Source: Streptomyces scopuliridis RB72 (GTDB lineage Bacteria; Actinomycetota; Actinomycetes; Streptomycetales; Streptomycetaceae). From it: 64,000 bases of DNA. Shown in pieces: positions 44,117 through 51,082 of the stretch (positions are counted from its first letter, which is position 1; each line of letters opens with the position of its first letter). Location of the stretch: positions 62,001 through 126,000 of the forward strand of contig NZ_JOEI01000016.1 in the NCBI RefSeq assembly GCF_000718095.1, in the 5' to 3' direction. The notes under the pieces are model-generated. The model worked only from the letters and a program-made list of their open reading frames with translations. It ran no database searches and had not been told where the DNA came from. Position numbers and translations under genes: made by a program.

Positions 44117-45244
44117 ATGACTCAGCATGAAAAGGTAGACGTGCAACTAGAAAGCCAAATTGCGGCTAGGGCAAAAGAGATTCACACCGATGGATACCCT
44201 ATGTCGATCGGGGAAGTCCTCTCGCTGTATAGGGATGGAGATATCGACGTCCATCCCGAGTTTCAGCGCATTTTCAGGTGGAATAGCGACCAGAAATCAC
44301 GATTGATTGAGTCAATCCTGCTCGGCATTCCAGTTCCGCCTATTTTCGTTTCACAGCGAGCGGATGGGGTCTGGGATGTTATTGATGGGGTGCAGCGACT
44401 CTCGACAATCTTTGAGTTTGTTGGCGTTTACCGAGATCAAGAAGATCGCCTAATCCCTCCCTTTGTCCTCAAGGCGACGGAGTACCTTCCAGCTCTCGAT
44501 AACTACTCCTGGGAAGTTTCTTCGGGTGGTAGCAAGGTGTTCACTGACGCCATGAGAAGGGATGTTAAGCGGGCGAAGCTTGAGTTCCGCATTATCAGAA
44601 AAGAATCTGACGAGAACGCTAAGTATGACCTGTTCCAACGCCTAAACTCTGGCGCTCAACTCTCACCACAGGAGGCAAGAAATTGCCTCCTTGTCATGTT
44701 GAATTCGGAAATGTATACCGAAATCGCTAAACTCGCGGATAATTCTGACTTTGTAGCCGCAATCCCGCTCTCGGATCGACAGGAAAATCAAGCCTACAGG
44801 CAAGAGCTAGTCCTGCGATTCTTCTGTCAGGCTGATTTCTCTGGATCGCGAACTGATCTTACGATTGAATACGGAGAGTATCTTACTCGCTGGATGCGGG
44901 AGGCTGCGACGAAGCACAGAACCGACACGTCGCCAATCCGGGCCGACCTATTCAACAGGACTTTTCGACTGCTCAATGAGACCCTGGGTGAAGACACCTT
45001 CCGTCGTTTTAACGGAACAAAGAGCCTGGGGCCATTCTCGATTGCATGCTTCGAGTTCGTGACCTCGGGAGTCTCTGCGAATATCGACAATTGGGAGAGC
45101 AGTAAGGATGCTCTGGCGGATCGCATCCATTCTGTTTGGTCCGCTCCTGAGTTCCGGGAAAATTCAGGGACTGGTATCAGTCCGCGGACACGTGTTCCCA
45201 GGATGGTTCTGAACTCGCGCCGCTACTTTGCTACGGCTGACTAG
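44117..45244 (+). CDS. DUF262 (ParB-like nuclease superfamily) protein
   Basis: 375 aa. The DUF262 core shows PMSIGEVLSLYRDGDIDVHP, FQRIFRW (residues 49-55), ESILLGIPVPPIFV and the hallmark DGVQR (D90-R94) followed by LSTIFEF, then NSGAQLSPQEARNCLLVM. DUF262 is the N-terminal half of GmrSD-type type IV restriction enzymes, but the usual DUF1524 HNH half is absent. Instead the next gene, two bases after the stop, encodes a HEPN nuclease. GC is about 50% in the lines I counted, far below the chromosome, showing recent transfer. It is probably the sensor or NTP-dependent control part of a defence pair. Confidence 0.88.
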   Translation: MTQHEKVDVQLESQIAARAKEIHTDGYPMSIGEVLSLYRDGDIDVHPEFQRIFRWNSDQKSRLIESILLGIPVPPIFVSQRADGVWDVIDGVQRLSTIFEFVGVYRDQEDRLIPPFVLKATEYLPALDNYSWEVSSGGSKVFTDAMRRDVKRAKLEFRIIRKESDENAKYDLFQRLNSGAQLSPQEARNCLLVMLNSEMYTEIAKLADNSDFVAAIPLSDRQENQAYRQELVLRFFCQADFSGSRTDLTIEYGEYLTRWMREAATKHRTDTSPIRADLFNRTFRLLNETLGEDTFRRFNGTKSLGPFSIACFEFVTSGVSANIDNWESSKDALADRIHSVWSAPEFRENSGTGISPRTRVPRMVLNSRRYFATAD

Positions 45245-45246
45245 TC

Positions 45247-45903
45247 GTGGCTGTCCGGACGGTAAGCGAGCTCGAAGATCGCTTGGATGCTGCTTTGGCC
45301 TGGCGGCGCATTGAACTCCAGGCACTGAAGTCCCAAATCAGGACGGCTTATAAGAACTCCACCCACTCGCCTTTAACACGGGCGCTGTCCAGAAGTGGCA
45401 TAGCACTTCTTTACGCCCACTGGGAAGGGTACGTCAGAGAGGCATGCCAAGCGTACGTCGACTTTGTCGCAAAGAGGCGCCTAAAGGTAACCGAGCTGAA
45501 TGACGGCTTCCTGAAAGTGGTACTCAATCAGCTCAACAAGAGATCAGCGGCCGGAGATGAGGCGGCTGTGGTTGCGCTGATGGAAGCCGTCCGTACCCCC
45601 GATAATACTAGAGCACGCATCCCGAAGGACAGCATCGTCGATACGAAGTCAAACCTTCGCTCGTCTGTTCTGGGCGAAATCTTGAGCTGTATCGGATTCG
45701 ATCCTGACGGGTTTAGTACGAAGAACAATCTAATCGACAAGACTTTGTGTGACGGACGGAATGCAATTGCCCATGGCAGGGACTACTATCCAAACCCTGA
45801 TGAATTCGACTCCTTGCATGATGAAGTGATGGTCATGCTGGAAGAGATTCGGGACACAATCCTCTTGCATGCCAGAGGCCAGATGTACAGGAGAGTCGGC
45901 TAG
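45247..45903 (+). CDS. HEPN nuclease of the MAE_28990/MAE_18760 type
   Basis: 218 aa from GTG 45247, two bases after the DUF262 stop, so translation is coupled. The protein is all-helical. It has the conserved YAHWEGYVREACQAYVDF segment (residues 56-73) and the HEPN active motif R-x4-H as RNAIAH (R171-H176) in DGRNAIAHGRDYY. HEPN proteins of this kind are predicted or known RNases used as toxins or abortive-infection effectors. Low GC matches its partner. Together they form a candidate two-gene anti-phage or toxin-like module. Confidence 0.87.
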   Translation: MAVRTVSELEDRLDAALAWRRIELQALKSQIRTAYKNSTHSPLTRALSRSGIALLYAHWEGYVREACQAYVDFVAKRRLKVTELNDGFLKVVLNQLNKRSAAGDEAAVVALMEAVRTPDNTRARIPKDSIVDTKSNLRSSVLGEILSCIGFDPDGFSTKNNLIDKTLCDGRNAIAHGRDYYPNPDEFDSLHDEVMVMLEEIRDTILLHARGQMYRRVG

Positions 45904-45988
45904 CGCGAAATCCGCGAGGCAGCCTTGGTGCCAGTGTCAACCCAAGGTCGGTGGAGCGGCTTTGGGGTGGCGCTGCTTTGGTGCGAGT

Positions 45989-46067
45989 GATCTTGGCCCC
46001 GTAAGCTTCCGGGGCGTCGGGCAGTCTGTGGACTTGCCCGGTAAAGCACGACGTTGGGGCCAAGATC
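45989..46067. terminator. 12-bp inverted repeat enclosing 55 bp, between convergent genes
   Basis: GATCTTGGCCCC (45989-46000) has its exact complement GGGGCCAAGATC at 46056-46067. Inside, GCCCC/GGGGC arms (45996-46015) can form a second stem. It begins directly after the original stop of the DinB-like gene (minus strand) and 86 bp after the HEPN stop, so it may end transcription from both sides. It could also be a small non-autonomous element. Confidence 0.5.
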
Positions 46068-46070
46068 TTA

Positions 46071-46944
46071 GAGGATGTCTCACGTGGTGAGTTTTGCGAG
46101 TCTCTTGTAGCAGGTGAGGGCTGCAGCGAGGCCGAGGAAGGCGAGGAAGTGGCTGCCTTTTCGTTCGTACCGGACAGTGAGGCGCCGGTAGCCAAAGAGC
46201 CAGGCGATCGACCGCTCGATCTTCCAGCGGTGCCGGCCAAGGCGCTCACCGGACTCGATGCCGGGCCGGGCGATCCGAGGAACGAGGCGGCGATCGCGGA
46301 GCCAGCGCAGGTGTTCCGCGGAGTAATACGCCTTATCCGCGCGGACCTTCACCGGTCGTCCGCGGCGGGGTCCGCGCCGGGAGCGGACGGCCGGTATCCC
46401 CAGGATGAGCGGCTTGAACGCCTGGCTGTCGTGCAGGTTCGCACCCGACACCGCCACGACCAGAGGCAGGCCCTGCCCCTCGGACAGCACGTGTAATTTG
46501 CTGCCCTTCTTACCGCGATCGACTGGATTCGGACCGGTCAGCGAGCCCCCCTTTTTGCCCGCACCGACGCGGCATCGACGATCGCGGACGACCAGTCCAA
46601 CTCACCCCTGGCGCCGAGTTCGTCCAGCACCGCCCGGTGCAGTCTGCGCCACATCCCGGCCTCGGTCCACACGCTGAACCGACGGTGCGCGGTGGCCGGC
46701 GATACACCGAACGATTCCGGCAGATACCGCCACGCACACCCACTCGTCAGTATGTACGCCACAGCCGTGAACACCGCCCGCTCGTCACGCGGAGCGGTCC
46801 CGCCACCTTGCGGTCGAGCCGCGAACGACGGCAGTAGCGGGGCGACCAGCTCCCAGAGCTCATCAGGAACCAGACGCTTCGACAGATCAGCCCTCACCGC
46901 CGCCATCATGCCGCTCGAACCTCAAGTCACTTGGCACAGCCCTC
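46071..46944 (-). mobile_element. IS5-family insertion sequence (IS427-like group)
   Basis: 874 bp. Imperfect terminal repeats begin GAGGATGTCTCACGTG at the left (46071) and, on the other strand, GAGGGCTGTGCCAAGTG at the right (46944). A TA is present on both outer sides (46069-46070 and 46945-46946), as a 2-bp target duplication. The element holds one transposase in two overlapping frames. The right end lies in the stop codon of the DinB-like gene. Confidence 0.85.
46080..46909 (-). CDS. IS5-family transposase in two frames (programmed -1 frameshift)
   Basis: The first frame, 46909 to its stop at 46538, encodes LVPDELWELVAPLLPSFAAR ... SSAIVDAASVRAK. A slippery A5G6 run (46556-46546 on the minus strand) allows a -1 shift into the second frame, which continues KGGSLTGPNPVDRGKKGSKL and ends at 46080. 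The full product has the DDE residues: D in IVDAAS, D in VRADKAYYS, and E in ERSIAWLFGYRRLTVRYE. This is the normal expression mode of the group, so the transposase is probably active rather than broken. Confidence 0.85.
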
Positions 46945-47528
46945 TATGCCTTGGCCGATGCGGCCGATCTGGCGGCCTGCTCGATCTTCGCGTAGTAGGC
47001 GGCGCGGGCTTCCTCATCGATCTGCATCTCATGTTCGGGGCGCATTCCGGTTCGGCCGTCGACGCCTTCGCGCAGGATGTCGGCGTGCCCGGCATGCCGG
47101 TTGGTCTCGCCGAGGACGTGGACCATGACGGCGAACAGGTTCGTGTTGGAATGAGGCTCCGGCCACCACGGCACGTGGCCGGGGGCATCGAGGGGAAGCT
47201 CGTTGATCCTCGCGTCCGAGTGTTCCCACGTGCGCCGGTAGAAATCGATGATCTGATCGCGGGTCTCGTCCTCAGTCGCCCACAGATCGCTGCCGTCGTT
47301 GTCCTGCCACCGGGGCAGCGGTTCCGGGGAAGGGCGGTCGAAGACCTCGCCAAAGTACCTGGCCTCGACGCTGGCCACGTGTTTGACCAGGCCGAGGAGG
47401 TTGCTTCCGGTCACTGTCAACGGTCGGCGGGTGTCGTATTCGGACAAGCCGTCGAGCTTCCAGACCAGCGCCTTGCGGTCCCGCCGCAGTCTCCCGTGCA
47501 GGTTGTCCTTCGCGAATTCATCGATCAT
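46944..47528 (-). CDS. DinB/DUF664-like protein
   Basis: 194 aa from ATG 47528 (a second ATG at 47546 adds six residues). The four-helix DinB fold has metal-site histidines at VKHVASVEARYFGEVF, and in LFAVMVHVLGETNRHAGHAD (HxxxH). Relatives are mycothiol- or bacillithiol-dependent metalloenzymes and putative transferases. The 3' end is touched by the IS: the stop TAG uses TA from the target and G from the IS end, and removal of the IS would give TAA at the same codon. The protein is therefore unchanged. Confidence 0.85.
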   Translation of the reverse strand: MIDEFAKDNLHGRLRRDRKALVWKLDGLSEYDTRRPLTVTGSNLLGLVKHVASVEARYFGEVFDRPSPEPLPRWQDNDGSDLWATEDETRDQIIDFYRRTWEHSDARINELPLDAPGHVPWWPEPHSNTNLFAVMVHVLGETNRHAGHADILREGVDGRTGMRPEHEMQIDEEARAAYYAKIEQAARSAASAKA

Positions 47529-48073
47529 GCGGCATGAGCCTGCCATGGGCTACTCGCGGCCTCAAGATCCCGTGCGTGGACCGCAACGACCGGAAGGGCC
47601 GAAGTCTGGCAATGGCCGGTGCCCTGAGCTGCCACAAGAAGCCGATGAACTTGCCACGTGAGGCAACGTCTTAGAGGCTCGCCCCAAAGTAGCTGCCTAA
47701 AGCCGTGCAGCCGACCGCCCCAGCCACGACGTGCCCCCGCTCTGACTTCACGCGGCTGATCGCTGTAGAGCGCGGCATGGGCGCTGGCCGGGCTGGAGCG
47801 GGACGAGGGCAGGAGCTCAGGGCCGGCCGGGGGCCGTGCCGCGCGCGGGGAGCGGAGCGAGCCGCCTTGAAACCGTAAAGAAAATTACGACTCACGCCGG
47901 CAATGTTTCGCGCGGTCGCCTCCGAGGGAACTACGGGCTACTCATTGGCCGGGGCGTTTTGGTCGCACGACACAAAGAGTCGCCCCGGCTCTCATGCCCC
48001 GAGGCCCTCCGAATCCTGGAGGACAGCTGGGGCCGCACATGATCCACAGCGGTCTGCAGGTGGGCAACGGTGA
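47529..48073. other. Island segment between DinB gene and integrase, no intact gene
   Basis: About 545 bp with no convincing ORF. It includes a GC-rich stretch (about 47770-47870) and a short AT-rich patch (47876-47895, GTAAAGAAAATTACG) that might be a promoter. The 5' part of the integrase gene is not found here, so it was lost. Confidence 0.5.
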
Positions 48074-49107
48074 AACAGGGCCCCCGATGACAAGCTCAAG
48101 GAGGTTCTTCGGGATCACGAGGACGGGCTTGCCATCGCGCCCACGGGCTACACGGTGGAGAACGCGGTGAACGACTGGCTCATGTACGGGCTGGCTGGTC
48201 GGGACAAGGCCACCTTGGATGCCTGCACCATCCTCAGCCGCACGCATGTGATCCCGTCGATCGGGGCCCGCAAGCTCCGTGATCTGAGTGCTGAGGACGT
48301 GGATAGGTGGCTTGCCGTCAAGGCTCAGTCGCTCAGTACTCGCACCTTGCAGGGCATCCACTCGTGCTTGAACCGCGCGGTCAAGCGGGCCATGGCGCGC
48401 GACAAGGTGAAGCGCAACGTGGTGGAGTTGTGCTCCATTCCGAAGGGCCAACCGGGTCGGCCGTCAAAGGCGTTGACGTTCGCTCAGGCTGAGGCCGTCC
48501 TCCAAGCCGCGGCGGGCACGTCCATGCACGCGTACATCGTGCTGGCGCTGCTCACCGGTGCGCGCACAGAGGAACTGCGGGCGCTCACATGGGATCACGT
48601 CTTCTTGAAGGGGAGCCGGACGCGAGTCCACCCATCCCGCCGTACGTCGCGGTGTGGCGGTCGGTCCGTTCCGGCGGGGACACCAAGACCCGGAAGTCCC
48701 GGCGCACCCTCGCCCTGCCCGCCCGGTGCGTGGAAGTGCTCTGGCAGCACTGGGAAGACCAGGGCTGGGACCGGCTCGCCGCTGGCGACGACTGGGAGGA
48801 ACACGGCCTGGTGTTCCCCTCTGCTGTCGGCAAGGAACTGGACTCCACCAACATACGGCGAGCCTTCCGCGCGGCTATCGACAAGGCGGAGGGAGCGAAC
48901 GCGAAGGAGTGGACTCCGCGTGAGCTGCGGCACAGCTTCGTCTCGCTGCTCTCAGACAGTGGGGTCCCGCTCGAAGAGATCTCCCGGTTGGTCGGGCACT
49001 CCGGTACGGCCGTCACAGAGGAGGTCTACCGGAAGCAGATCCGCCCTGTGATCCAGACCGGCGCGGTCGCGATGGACGGCATCTTCAAGGCCGATCCGAA
49101 CCGGTAG
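48074..49107 (+). pseudogene. Tyrosine recombinase (integrase), truncated and frameshifted
   Basis: Coding sense begins after an in-frame stop at 48071-48073 with DKLKEVLRDHEDGLAIAPTG, the middle of the arm/core region, so the N-terminus is missing. The core-binding domain (YTVENAVNDWLMYGLAGRDK, ILSRTHVIPSIGARKLRDLS) and catalytic box 1 (LLTGARTEELRALTWDHV) are in one frame. Near 48590-48605 the sense moves to another frame that carries LLEGEPDASPPIPPYVAVWR, PRELRHSFVSLLSD with the His/Arg, and VGHSGTAVTEEVYRKQ with the Tyr. All catalytic residues survive but cannot be made as one chain. It points at attR, the normal place for the integrase of a tRNA-integrated element. Confidence 0.85.
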
Positions 49108-49126
49108 TCACGCAGTTAGTCACGCA

Positions 49127-49176
49127 CAGCAGATCAGGGCCAGTGAGTCACGTGACTCACTGGCCCTGATCTGCTG
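49127..49176. other. 50-bp perfect palindrome between integrase and tRNA-Pro
   Basis: The half CAGCAGATCAGGGCCAGTGA continues through GTCAC at 49147-49151, and the second half is its exact complement, with the centre at CACGTG (49149-49154). Since tRNA-Pro is on the minus strand and ends at 49186, this is the first structure downstream of it. It probably ends tRNA transcription in place of the original terminator, now at 42829-42865. Confidence 0.8.
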
Positions 49177-49182
49177 CTTTGG

Positions 49183-49227
49183 CTGTCGGGGTGGCGGGAT
49201 TTGAACCCACGACCTCTTCGTCCCGAA
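49183..49227. other. attR: 45-bp repeat inside tRNA-Pro
   Basis: Identical to 42878-42922. It spans three bases beyond the tRNA 3' end through the anticodon loop, so insertion at this site regenerated a complete tRNA on this side. Confidence 0.9.
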
Positions 49228-49259
49228 CGAAGCGCGCTGCCAAGCTGCGCTACACCCCG
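49186..49259 (-). tRNA. tRNA-Pro, anticodon CGG
   Basis: 74 nt without an encoded CCA. The acceptor stem is CGGGGTG with CACCCCG and discriminator A. The D arm contains AGCTTGGCA, the anticodon arm is CTTCG-TTCGGGA-CGAAG with CGG at positions 34-36, and the T loop is GTTCAAATC. The minus-strand gene is complete although its 3' half is the integration site of the island. Confidence 0.97.
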
Positions 49260-49367
49260 ATGTCGCCCGTGTCGCGGCGACATCGATTACTTTAGCCCAC
49301 CGCTGGCCGGAGACGAAATCCGGTTTCGGGGCCCGACGGGGGCGGGAGGGGGGCGGAGCCCTGGTCA

Positions 49368-50306
49368 TCAGGGGTGGGCCGTCAAGGTCAGGAGTGTGGC
49401 TTCCGGGGGGCAGGCGAAGCGGACCGGGGTGTAGCGGTTGGTGCCGCAGCCCGCCGAGACGTGGAGGTACGCGGTGTGGCCGCCTGAGCGGTGGGTGGAG
49501 AGGCCCTTGACGCGGTCCGTGTCGAGGTCGCAGTTGGTGACCAGCGCTCCGTAGAAGGGGATGCAGAGCTGGCCGCCGTGCGTGTGGCCCGCCAGGATCA
49601 GCGGGTAGCCGTCGGCGGTGAAGGAGTCCAGGGAGCGCAGGTACGGGGCGTGCACCACGCCGATCGAGAGGTCGGCGTCCGCCTCGGGGCCGCCCGCGAC
49701 CCGCTCGTATCTGTCCCGCTTGATGTGCGGGTCATCCACGCCCGTGAAGGCGATCTCGTGGCCGTCGATCTTCAGCCGGCCCCGGGTGTTGGTCAGGCCC
49801 ACCCAGCCCGCCGCGTCGAAGGCGTCGCGCATCGGCTCCCACGGGTTGTGCACCGCGTGGACGGCCGGGGCGTTGCCGTTCAGACCGTGCCGGCCCTGGG
49901 CCTTCTCGAAGAGGTAGCGGGCCGGATTGCGGAGCTTCGGGCCGTAGTAGTCGTTCGAGCCGAAGACATAGACACCCGGGAACTCCATCAGCGGGCCCAG
50001 CGCGTCCAGCACCTCCGGTACGCCCTCCGGGTCCGAGAGGTTGTCGCCGGTGTTGACCACGAAATCGGGGCGCAGCCCGGCCAGCGACTGGAGCCAGCGC
50101 TGTTTCTTCCGCTGTCCGCTCACCATATGGATATCGGAGACCTGGAGAACCCGCAGGTCACGCATGCCGCGCGGCAGCACGGGCACGGAGATCCGGCGCA
50201 ACCGGAACGAGCGTGTTTCGAAGCCCGCGGCGTAGGCGAGGCCGGCCGCGCCGACTGCCGCGATGCCTGCGGTGATTTTCAGGGGGACCCCGTAGCGTGC
50301 GCGCAT
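49368..50306 (-). CDS. Metallophosphoesterase with N-terminal membrane anchor
   Basis: 312 aa from ATG 50306. One N-terminal hydrophobic helix (ITAGIAAVGAAGLAYAAGF) anchors it, probably with the enzyme outside. The calcineurin-like motifs are all present: QVSDIHMVSG (D-x-H), VNTGDNLSD (GDN), VFGSNDYYG (GN[H/D]-type), VHAPYL and LAGHTHGGQ. Family members cleave phosphate esters such as lipid or UDP-sugar derivatives. The gene is divergent from yqeY, 77 bp away. Confidence 0.93.
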   Translation of the reverse strand: MRARYGVPLKITAGIAAVGAAGLAYAAGFETRSFRLRRISVPVLPRGMRDLRVLQVSDIHMVSGQRKKQRWLQSLAGLRPDFVVNTGDNLSDPEGVPEVLDALGPLMEFPGVYVFGSNDYYGPKLRNPARYLFEKAQGRHGLNGNAPAVHAVHNPWEPMRDAFDAAGWVGLTNTRGRLKIDGHEIAFTGVDDPHIKRDRYERVAGGPEADADLSIGVVHAPYLRSLDSFTADGYPLILAGHTHGGQLCIPFYGALVTNCDLDTDRVKGLSTHRSGGHTAYLHVSAGCGTNRYTPVRFACPPEATLLTLTAHP

Positions 50307-50383
50307 GCGCCCATCGTCGCAGACGCCGTACGGGCACGAAATCCGCGGGCGGGTCGGGCTCAGCACCTGCCACACTTGGCCTT

Positions 50384-50848
50384 ATGACCAGCCTTAAGTC
50401 CAAGCTGAAGGAAGACCTCACCGAGGCCATCAGGGCGCGTGACGAGCTCCGCTCCGCCACGCTCCGGCTGACCCTCTCCGCGATCACCAAGGAGGAGGTC
50501 TCGGGCACGTCCGCGCGCGAGCTCTCCGACGACGAGGTGCAGAAAGTGATCGCCAAGGAGGCGAAGAAGCGCCGTGAGGCGGCGGAGGCATTCGCCCAGG
50601 GCGGCCGCGCCGAGCAGGCCGAGCGGGAGAAGGCGGAAGGCGTGCTCCTCGACGCGTATCTGCCGAAGCAGCTGACCGACGAGGAGCTGGCCACGATCGT
50701 CGCGCAGGCCGTCGAGGAGGCCAAGGGCGCCGGAGCCGAGGGCCCGCGCGCCATGGGCGCCGTCATGAAGATCGTGAACCCGAAGGTGGCCGGCCGCGCC
50801 GAGGGAGGCCGGGTGGCCGCCCTCGTGAAGCGCTCCCTCGCGGGCTAG
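50384..50848 (+). CDS. GatB/YqeY domain protein
   Basis: 154 aa from ATG 50384. MTSLKSKLKEDLTEAIRARD, LRLTLSAITKEEVSGTSARE, and the YqeY tail LLDAYLPKQLTDEELATIVA, GAVMKIVNPKVAGRAEGGRV match the full family. The tail domain is shared with GatB/GatE, which bind tRNA. The stand-alone function is unclear. No ribosome site is obvious, so the transcript may be short-leadered or leaderless. Confidence 0.93.
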   Translation: MTSLKSKLKEDLTEAIRARDELRSATLRLTLSAITKEEVSGTSARELSDDEVQKVIAKEAKKRREAAEAFAQGGRAEQAEREKAEGVLLDAYLPKQLTDEELATIVAQAVEEAKGAGAEGPRAMGAVMKIVNPKVAGRAEGGRVAALVKRSLAG

Positions 50849-50935
50849 ATCCCAGCATTCGCGGGTTAGGTCCCAGTATTCGCAGGCTGGGCCCCGGTTC
50901 TTCGCAGGCCAGGCCAGGACAGGCTCCGGGCTCCG

Positions 50936-50991
50936 GGCCCCAGGCCCCAGGCCCCAGGCCCCAGGCCCCAGGCCCCAGGCCCCAGGCCCCA
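50936..50991. repeat. 7-bp direct repeat, eight copies
   Basis: GGCCCCA repeats eight times exactly between yqeY and the terminator at 51019. It is not in any gene. Copy number may vary between strains. Confidence 0.95.
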
Positions 50992-51018
50992 GGATCAGGC
51001 TAGGCCTCAGTATCGCGA

Positions 51019-51056
51019 GAAGGGGCGCTCCATCCCGTCGGATGGAGCGCCCCTTC
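51019..51056. terminator. Bidirectional 17-bp stem-loop terminator
   Basis: GAAGGGGCGCTCCATCC (51019-51035), loop CGTC and the exact complement (51040-51056) form a perfect 17-bp stem between the convergent yqeY and PBP genes. It is the clearest terminator in the window. Confidence 0.9.
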
Positions 51057-51082
51057 GTCACTCAGCATTCAGCCACCGCGGT

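Larger units (their letters stand above)
42878..49227. mobile_element. Integrated element in tRNA-Pro(CGG), probably immobile
   Basis: A 45-bp sequence covering the 3' end of tRNA-Pro occurs identically at 42878-42922 and 49183-49227. Between them lie ~6.3 kb with a broken tyrosine integrase next to the right copy, a DUF262/HEPN operon of low GC, an unknown 109-aa gene, a DinB-like gene and an IS5-family element. No replication, transfer or excisionase gene is seen. The tRNA is intact on the right. It is a decayed genomic island or a deleted AICE/prophage that kept its cargo. Confidence 0.88.

Noticed and set aside
46080-46909. Transposase as pseudogene
   Set aside because: The frame break is at a slippery A5G6 run typical of the IS group and all DDE residues are kept, so programmed frameshift is likelier.
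50936-50991. CRISPR or origin iterons
   Set aside because: Heptamers are head-to-tail with no spacers and no replication genes nearby; a simple microsatellite fits.
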